Shown: positions 5,671 through 10,258 of the stretch, in pieces | Layout: each line of letters opens with the position of its first letter | Position numbering within the stretch: the first letter of the stretch is position 1 | Assembly: GCA_050693155.1 (NCBI GenBank) | Contig: JBOGWA010000067.1 | Coordinates: forward strand, 1 to 10,258 | Direction of reading: 5' to 3' | From: JBOGWA01 sp050693155 | Lineage (GTDB): Bacteria > Actinomycetota > UBA4738 > CALAEC01 | Length of the DNA: 10,258 nucleotides | The notes under the pieces: model-generated | Told to the model about the DNA's origin: nothing | Seen by the model: only the letters and a program-made list of their open reading frames with translations | Databases searched by the model: none | Position numbers and translations under genes: made by a program

Positions 5671-6212
5671 GTCAACTCTCCCTTCATGAGTGAGCGCAGT
5701 CGATCCAGCGCGCGCGACTGCGCCATCCGGACCGCCCCGGGCCGCTTGCCGATGACCGCGCCAACTTCCTTTGCCGTGAGTCCCCCCACCACTCGCAACT
5801 CCAGGACCTCTTGCTCCTCCGGATGAAGCTGGCCGAAAGCGGCACGAACCGTCCGAGCTTCCTCTTCATTCAACAGGAAGTCTTCTGGCCCCGGCTCCTG
5901 CTCGGGCACGAGGGAGGACACGGCCGAAGCGCTCTGTCCCCTTGCGCGATTCGCTTCCAGGATCACGTTCCTGCAGATCCCGTACATCCAAGCGTCAAAT
6001 CCCGCGCCCCTCCAGGTGAAGGCTTTGATCCGATCGAACGCCCGCATCATGGTTTCGCTGACTGCTTCTTCTGCATCATCTGCTGTGGGGAGGCGGCGTC
6101 GCGCGTACGAGCGAAGGCGAGCGTAGGCGCGGACGTAGAGAACCTCCCAGGCGTCCGGATCGCCGCTCCGGGCCCTGCGGACGAGATCTCGGAGCTCCTG
6201 CTCTCCTTCCAC
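5667..6212 (-). CDS. ECF (group 4) sigma factor of RNA polymerase
   Basis: The 181-residue protein has the two-domain plan of extracytoplasmic-function sigma factors. Region 2 spans about residues 5-92, with ELRDLVRRARSGDPDAWEVL at its start, DAEEAVSETMMRAF in the core-binding part and FDAWMYGICRNVILEANRAR at the -10 recognition end. A loose linker (93-117) follows. Region 4 (120-176) has LHPEEQEVLELR and a helix-turn-helix at about 143-166 (GLTAKEVGAVIGKRPGAVRM). It directs RNA polymerase to a small set of promoters. The GTG at 6212 was chosen because an in-frame stop lies five codons upstream and region 2 starts within ten residues. GGGGAG sits seven bases before it. A promoter-like element shared with the exported-protein gene ends 13 bases upstream, suggesting self-activation and a nearly leaderless mRNA. 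It overlaps the probable anti-sigma gene by four bases. Confidence 0.93.
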   Translation of the reverse strand: MEGEQELRDLVRRARSGDPDAWEVLYVRAYARLRSYARRRLPTADDAEEAVSETMMRAFDRIKAFTWRGAGFDAWMYGICRNVILEANRARGQSASAVSSLVPEQEPGPEDFLLNEEEARTVRAAFGQLHPEEQEVLELRVVGGLTAKEVGAVIGKRPGAVRMAQSRALDRLRSLMKGELT

Positions 6213-6225
6213 CCAGCCGCTCCCC

Positions 6226-6251
6226 TATGAGCGTTGGCGCGACGATGTCAC
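6226..6251 (-). promoter_or_regulatory. Probable autoregulated ECF promoter before the sigma factor gene
   Basis: On the minus strand GTGACA (6251-6246), 14 bases, CTCATA (6231-6226) matches the element before the exported-protein gene in both blocks, in spacing and in an internal CCAAC. ECF sigma genes commonly activate themselves. The second block ends 13 bases before the GTG start, so transcription would begin at most a few bases ahead of the gene, and the ribosome binding site GGGGAG might not be in the mRNA. The function as promoter is inference. Confidence 0.65.
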
Positions 6252-6330
6252 ACGCTGGAGAGTTGCGCCATCCGGTCTGCGCCCTACATGTGACGCACCC
6301 GGCCGGGGCGACATATCCAGGCGTGTCACC

Positions 6331-6375
6331 CCGGGTCCGGAGCGTGGGCGGCGGGCGCCTGTGCTCCGGCCCCGG
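6331..6375. terminator. Long imperfect hairpin after truB, possible weak terminator or attenuator
   Basis: CCGGGTCCGGAGC (6331-6343) and GCTCCGGCCCCGG (6363-6375) pair over 13 positions with one mismatch around a GC-rich 19-base loop. The hairpin begins three bases after the truB stop. On the minus strand, the direction of truB, no T-tract follows. On the plus strand TTTT follows, but no plus-strand gene lies upstream. It may slow or partly stop transcription from truB into the sigma gene, or protect the 3' end of the core operon transcript. Confidence 0.4.
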
Positions 6376-6378
6376 TTT

Positions 6379-7215
6379 TCACGGCGCGAGAACGACTTCC
6401 GGGCGGGCCTTGGCTCCTTCGTCGCGGTAGATCCCAATGAGGCGATCCGCCGGATCGAAGACTCCGTAGGGTCCCTCGATCCCCGCGGGCCCGAGCGGAC
6501 GTCCGTGGCCCGCGGCTTCGGCCTCGTCCTCGTCCACATCGACTCGTGGCAGGTGCGCCACCGCGCGCTCGGGTGGAAGCGGCTCCCCGGGCTCGTTTGG
6601 AGGCGTTGCATCGGCCACCGCGAACGGGCCGATCCTCGTCCGGACGAGTCCCGTGAGGTGGGCGCCACATCCAAGCGTCGTGCCGAGGTCCGCGACAAGC
6701 ACGCGGACGTACGTGCCCGACGAGCACACGATTCGGAAATCGAAGTCGGGGGCCCGAAGGGCATGGAGGTCGAAGGCCTCCACGCGGACGGATCGCTCGG
6801 GCGCCTCGATCACCTCTCCCCCGCGCGCCGCCCGATAGAGCTTCCGCCCTCCGACCTTGACGGCCGAGTATGCGGGTGGGCGCTGGCGAATCGCTCCCAC
6901 GAACCGGCTCATCGCCGCTCGCAGCTTCTCCTCGGAGACGTCGACCTGCGACCGTAGAGTTACCACACCGTCCGCATCCAGCGTGTCGGTCTCCTCACCG
7001 AGCCGACCCGTTCCCTCGTACTCCTTGTCGAGATCGCCGAGGAATCGAAGCAGTCGCGTTGCCTTGCCGACCCCGACCAGCAACAAGCCGGAGGCCATCG
7101 GGTCCAGCGTGCCGGCGTGTCCCACCTTGCGGACGCCGAGCGCTCTCCGGACCGCATCGATGGCGTCGTGGGAGGTGATCCCCCTTGGTTTGTCGATGAG
7201 CAGCAGCCCGTCCAC
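6379..7215 (-). CDS. truB: tRNA pseudouridine-55 synthase
   Basis: TruB makes pseudouridine 55 in the T-loop of tRNAs. The 278-residue reading starts at the GTG at 7215 with VDGLLLIDKPRGITSHD, the standard TruB opening. The longer open frame to 7383 only adds sequence that overlaps the DHH gene. Visible motifs are HAGTLDPMASGLLLVGVG with catalytic Asp38, the EYEGTGRLGEETDTLDADG block, QRPPAYSAVKVGGRKLYRAA, the CSSGTYVRVLVADLG block and AHLTGLVRTRIGPF. The C-terminal part (from about 225) is short and variable, as is usual outside the catalytic domain. The start lies 19 bases after the DHH gene stop, with only a weak ribosome binding site (GCGGGACC), so translation probably depends on the upstream gene. 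In most relatives ribF comes next. Here the sigma/anti-sigma/exported-protein block intervenes. Confidence 0.97.
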   Translation of the reverse strand: MDGLLLIDKPRGITSHDAIDAVRRALGVRKVGHAGTLDPMASGLLLVGVGKATRLLRFLGDLDKEYEGTGRLGEETDTLDADGVVTLRSQVDVSEEKLRAAMSRFVGAIRQRPPAYSAVKVGGRKLYRAARGGEVIEAPERSVRVEAFDLHALRAPDFDFRIVCSSGTYVRVLVADLGTTLGCGAHLTGLVRTRIGPFAVADATPPNEPGEPLPPERAVAHLPRVDVDEDEAEAAGHGRPLGPAGIEGPYGVFDPADRLIGIYRDEGAKARPEVVLAP

Positions 7216-7234
7216 GGTCCCGCGCGGCCGACGA

Positions 7235-8227
7235 TCAGCCCGCGGACGAACCGGCGGCCGTGAGCTCTCGCACCAGATCCGTGATGGATTCTTCGAGCGG
7301 TTTCTTCGACGTGTACCCGGCGGCGAGCCGATGCCCTCCGCCGCCAAACGTCGCGGCGACCGCGGCAACGTCGGTCTGCCCACGCGAACGAAGTGAGACC
7401 TTGTATCCGCCCTCCCGCTGCTCTTTCAGAACCGCGGCGACATCCGCCTCTCTAGCGGTGCGGATCACGTCGATCAGGTCGTCGGTCTCCTGGATCTGGA
7501 CCCTTGCCTCCTTGAGGTCGGCCCGCGACAGATGAGTCCAGACGAGGTCGGCCTCCGGGACGAACGCCGCGCGCTCGAGGGTCGTGCCGAGCAAACGCAG
7601 GTACGGAAGCGAGTTGTCCTCGTAGAGAGCCTGAGCCAGGCGAGCATGGTCGAACGGCTCTTCCCGCAATCGCGCCGCGATCCGAAGGGTCTCGGGGGCC
7701 GCCGCCTGGTACTGAAACCGGCCGGTGTCGCTCACGATCCCGGCGTAGAGGCAGGCCGCGACATCCGGTCCGATCTCACCGCCCATCTGCTCGATGAGCG
7801 TGAAGACGATCTCCGAGGTGGAGGAGCGCTCCGGATCGACGAGGTTGATGTGACCGAACCCCGGGTTCGTGACGTGGTGATCGATGCAGATCACCGTCCC
7901 CGCGGTCTCGAGGAGGTGCACTAGGCCATCGAGACGGTTCCGATCCGCGGCATCAAGCGTGACCAACACCGACGGGCGCTTGGGGACGTCGCCCGGCTTG
8001 ACCACAAGGTCGCGCAACGGGAGTGCCTCGATCCAGCGCGGGGACTCGGCAGGATCGTTCGGCCACGAGGCAGCTACGCGCTTCCCGCGAGCCGCCAGGT
8101 ACCCGGCGAGTCCGAGCATCGACCCGATGGCGTCGGCGTCGGGATTCACGTGGCACACGAGCACTGCGTCCTCGGCCTTCTCGAGCGCCCGAGCCGCCTC
8201 GTCCAGAGCCTCAGCCGAAAGGCTCAT
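7235..8227 (-). CDS. nrnA: DHH/DHHA1 phosphoesterase, NrnA-type oligoribonuclease and pAp phosphatase
   Basis: Proteins of this family cleave very short RNA pieces and remove the 3' phosphate from pAp, using two metal ions. The 330 residues match the usual size. The DHH domain shows CHVNPDADAIGS (His26, Asp30, Asp32), VTLDAADR (Asp92), ICIDHHVTN (Asp116-His117-His118) and YAGIVSDTGRF (Asp167), which are the four metal-site motifs. The C-terminal DHHA1 domain carries FGGGGHRLAAGY (294-305) for substrate binding. I chose the ATG at 8227, with GGAAGGGG upstream at proper spacing. The open frame continues to 8407 but that extension is the shadow of rbfA. The start overlaps the end of rbfA by 17 bases. 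Some relatives also act on cyclic di-nucleotides or their linear products; sequence alone does not decide this. Symbol given by family and position. Confidence 0.92.
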   Translation of the reverse strand: MSLSAEALDEAARALEKAEDAVLVCHVNPDADAIGSMLGLAGYLAARGKRVAASWPNDPAESPRWIEALPLRDLVVKPGDVPKRPSVLVTLDAADRNRLDGLVHLLETAGTVICIDHHVTNPGFGHINLVDPERSSTSEIVFTLIEQMGGEIGPDVAACLYAGIVSDTGRFQYQAAAPETLRIAARLREEPFDHARLAQALYEDNSLPYLRLLGTTLERAAFVPEADLVWTHLSRADLKEARVQIQETDDLIDVIRTAREADVAAVLKEQREGGYKVSLRSRGQTDVAAVAATFGGGGHRLAAGYTSKKPLEESITDLVRELTAAGSSAG

Positions 8228-8621
8228 CCGACGCCCCTTCCGAATTCTCGCTCGGTTTGCTTTCCAAGCCCTCGAGCACCTCGTCCACCCGCCTCGCGTC
8301 TTCGATGCCTTCGTCCTCGGTGAACTCCAGCTCCGGTAGGAACTTGAGCCGAACCTGATGCCCGAGCTCGGCCCGAAGGTGGCCGCGCGCCGAGCGGAGG
8401 CCCGCACGCGTCGCTTTCCGTGCGGACTCGTCGCCGAGGACGGTGTAGAAGACCGTTGCGTGGCGCAAGTCGGGGGTCACGCTCACGCGCGTCACGGTCA
8501 CGAACCCCACGCGCGGATCCTTCAGCTTCGGGATCTCCTCGGCAAGCACTTCGCGAAACTCTTCTGCCACGCGTTCCGCCCTCGGCGAGCGCGCCTGGGG
8601 ACCGAATCCGCCCTCAGTCAT
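8211..8621 (-). CDS. rbfA: 30S ribosome-binding factor A
   Basis: RbfA binds the immature 30S subunit and helps late 16S rRNA maturation, and is needed for growth in the cold in many bacteria. The 136-residue product is a single KH-like domain. It has RAERVAEEFREVLAEEI near the start, DPRVGFVTVTRVSVTPDLRH in the centre, then ATVFYTVLGD, and LRAELGHQVRLKFLPELEF toward the end, followed by an acidic tail (GIEDARRVDEVLEGLES and onward). All are typical of RbfA. I took the ATG at 8621 because it gives the normal short lead. The open frame extends to 8678 but that part overlaps ylxP. The start overlaps the ylxP stop by eight bases, with no clear ribosome binding site, so translation is probably coupled. 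The 3' end overlaps the DHH gene by 17 bases. Confidence 0.95.
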   Translation of the reverse strand: MTEGGFGPQARSPRAERVAEEFREVLAEEIPKLKDPRVGFVTVTRVSVTPDLRHATVFYTVLGDESARKATRAGLRSARGHLRAELGHQVRLKFLPELEFTEDEGIEDARRVDEVLEGLESKPSENSEGASDEPFG

Positions 8622-8907
8622 CTGGACTGTGCATCGTGACGTCGGTTCCGATGATCTCGACTGCCGGCTGCCGATCAACGAAACGCTCTACTTCGTGCAT
8701 GACTTTCTTCAGATGGAACCCTTCGGCGCCGACCGCCGAGACGGCGATGGTCGTTCGTTGCCACAGATTGTGGTGATTCACCTCGGCCACGGAAACGTTG
8801 AACGTTGCTCGCAACCCGCCGGTAAGCGCCTTCACCGCTCTCCGCTTCTCTTTCAGCGACGTGCACCCCGGAATGCGGAGGTCGTAGGTGGCGAGCGCCA
8901 TGAGCAT
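8614..8907 (-). CDS. ylxP: DUF503 (YlxP) family protein
   Basis: This 97-residue protein is recognised by its opening LRIPGCTSLKEKRRAVKAL and the conserved NVSVAEVNHHNLWQRTTIAVSAV stretch (broken here at N37), followed by a helix (HLKKVMHEVERFVDR) and a final strand. DUF503 proteins are small ferredoxin-like folds found almost always between infB and rbfA, as here. Their biochemical role is not well settled, but the location suggests a link to ribosome function or 30S maturation. The ATG at 8907 shares one base with the infB stop (TGATG). A second Met two codons later (8901) is an alternative start. No ribosome binding site is visible, which agrees with coupling to infB. Confidence 0.92.
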   Translation of the reverse strand: MLMALATYDLRIPGCTSLKEKRRAVKALTGGLRATFNVSVAEVNHHNLWQRTTIAVSAVGAEGFHLKKVMHEVERFVDRQPAVEIIGTDVTMHSPDD

Positions 8908-10258
8908 CAGAGCGAGCGGGCGACCTCCCGGACCTCATACGTCTCGATCACGTCGCCCTCCTTGATGTCCTGGAAATCTTCCAGGCCGATGCCGCACTCG
9001 AAGTTCTCGGCCACCTCGCGAACGTCATCCTTGAAGCGCCGAAGGGTCGCGATCTTCCCCGCGTAGACGACGGCGCCGTCCCGAACCAGGCGAGCCCGCG
9101 AGCCTCTCGTCATCGTCCCGTTCGTAACGAAGCACCCGGCAGCGATCCCAACCCTCGGTACCCGGAAGATGGCGCGGACTTCGGCTCTGCCGAGCTCGAC
9201 CTCTTCTTCCGCTGGGGCAAGGAGGCCGGACAGCGCCTGCTTGATGTCGTCGACGGCCTGATAGATAACGCGATAGGTCCGGATGTCGACCCCCTCTTGC
9301 TCGGCAACCTCTCTGGCCTTCGGATCCGGTCGAACGTTGAACCCGACGACGATTGCCCGCGACGCTCGCGCAAGCGTCACATCGCTCTCCGTGACCGCCC
9401 CCACTCCTCGATGCAGGATCCGAAGGCGAACCTCCTCGCTCGGGAGCTTCTCCAGCGCATCAGCGAGCGCCTCGAGCGAGCCCTGCGTGTCCGCCTTGAG
9501 CACGATGTTGAGCTCGGGGATCTCGCCCTCCTGGATACCAGCGACGAGATCCTGGAGGCTGATGCCGGGTCGAGTCGAAACCAGCTCGGCTGCCCGAACC
9601 CTGGCCTCGCGGACCCGCCCGATCCGTCGCGCGTCCTTCTCGTCCACAACGACGCGGAACTCGTCGCCAGCTTGCGGCACCTGGGACCACCCCAGGATCT
9701 GCACCGGCTTTGCGGGCGGCGCCTCGTCGACCGGGTTTCCGTGTTCGTCGAGGAGGGCGCGGACGCGACCGTACGCGGTTCCCGCGACGATCGGGTCCCC
9801 GACCCGCAGCGTTCCCTGCTGAACGAGGACGGTCGCGACGGGACCACGCCCCTTGTCCAGGTGCGCCTCGAGCGCCACGCCCCTCGGGCGCGCGTCCGGA
9901 TCGGCCTTGAGCTCCGCCAGCTCCGAAACGACCAGGATCGTCTCCAAGAGCTTGCCGAGGTTCTCGCCGGTCTTCGCTGAAACGTCCACGAACTCGAAGT
10001 CCCCGCCCCATTCCGATGTTTGGATCCCGTGCTCGGCGAGCTGCTGGCGAACCCGAACCGGATCCGATTCGGGCTTGTCGATCTTGTTGACGGCCACGAC
10101 GATCGGAACCTCGGCCGCCCGAGCGTGGTCGATGGCCTCGAGCGTCTGCGGCATCACGCCGTCGTCGGCGGCCACGACGAGCACGGCGATGTCGGTGACA
10201 CGGGCCCCTCGCGCACGCATTGCCGTGAAGGCCTCGTGACCAGGGGTGTCGACGAAGG
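8907..10258 (-). CDS. infB: Translation initiation factor IF-2, C-terminal part (gene runs off right edge)
   Basis: IF-2 is the GTPase that places initiator tRNA on the 30S subunit and promotes subunit joining. The window holds the last 449 codons. At the right edge the frame begins FVDTPGHEAFTAM, the G3 motif, so the GTP-binding P-loop lies just outside. Further along come G4 (VAVNKIDKPES, about 10088-10077) and G5 (VSAKTGENL). Domain II starts near RGVALEAHLDKGRGPVATVL. Domain III contains LNIVLKADTQGSLEALADAL and VGAVTESDVTLA, and the C-terminal initiator-tRNA-binding domain contains FRVPRVGIAAGCFVTNG and FECGIGLEDFQDIKEGD. The protein ends EVARSL. An internal ATG at 10220 is only the first Met after the edge, not the start. 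The stop overlaps the ylxP ATG by one base. Confidence 0.97.
   Translation of the reverse strand, partial: FVDTPGHEAFTAMRARGARVTDIAVLVVAADDGVMPQTLEAIDHARAAEVPIVVAVNKIDKPESDPVRVRQQLAEHGIQTSEWGGDFEFVDVSAKTGENLGKLLETILVVSELAELKADPDARPRGVALEAHLDKGRGPVATVLVQQGTLRVGDPIVAGTAYGRVRALLDEHGNPVDEAPPAKPVQILGWSQVPQAGDEFRVVVDEKDARRIGRVREARVRAAELVSTRPGISLQDLVAGIQEGEIPELNIVLKADTQGSLEALADALEKLPSEEVRLRILHRGVGAVTESDVTLARASRAIVVGFNVRPDPKAREVAEQEGVDIRTYRVIYQAVDDIKQALSGLLAPAEEEVELGRAEVRAIFRVPRVGIAAGCFVTNGTMTRGSRARLVRDGAVVYAGKIATLRRFKDDVREVAENFECGIGLEDFQDIKEGDVIETYEVREVARSL

Noticed and set aside
1..10258. CRISPR array, tRNA, insertion sequence or phage attachment site
   Set aside because: No regular repeats, no tRNA-like cloverleaf, no transposase or integrase reading frame and no flanking direct repeats were found around either accessory block.

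Overview
The window comes from a GC-rich bacterium that uses GTG starts freely. Read on the minus strand (right to left) it follows the conserved translation and riboflavin block infB - ylxP (DUF503) - rbfA - DHH phosphoesterase (nrnA type) - truB - ribF - rpsO. This order, with a DHH gene between rbfA and truB and many exported proteins, fits an actinobacterium-like lineage, perhaps an uncultured soil or sediment member. That placement is inference, because no rRNA gene is present. infB is cut by the right edge and rpsO by the left edge.

Two accessory blocks interrupt the conserved block. Between truB and ribF, on the same strand, lie an ECF sigma factor gene, an overlapping gene for a single-pass membrane protein that is probably its anti-sigma partner, and a gene for a small exported four-cysteine protein. 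This last gene ends at a strong intrinsic terminator just before ribF. The sigma gene and the exported-protein gene carry near-identical upstream elements on the minus strand (GTGACA, 14 bases, CTCATAG). This is what a self-activating ECF regulon with one adjacent target would look like.

Between ribF and rpsO, on the opposite strand, lies a tight three-gene cassette of exported proteins. Its members are a protein with a duplicated two-cysteine domain, a trypsin-like serine protease with a full catalytic triad, and a bacterial lysyl oxidase with the copper histidines and the lysine and tyrosine that form the LTQ cofactor. Just upstream is the in-frame start of a broken ECF sigma gene. Stretch 104-505 between rpsO and the cassette holds no gene I can support and should contain the divergent promoters.

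The core genes make translation factors (IF2, RbfA, TruB, S15), an oligonucleotide/pAp phosphatase and flavin cofactors. They are packed with overlaps of 1, 8 and 17 bases and one 19-base gap. The accessory genes point to envelope or extracellular work: signal-responsive transcription through the sigma/anti-sigma pair, and secreted enzymes that could process and cross-link proteins outside the cell. The link between the two accessory blocks is not shown by the sequence.
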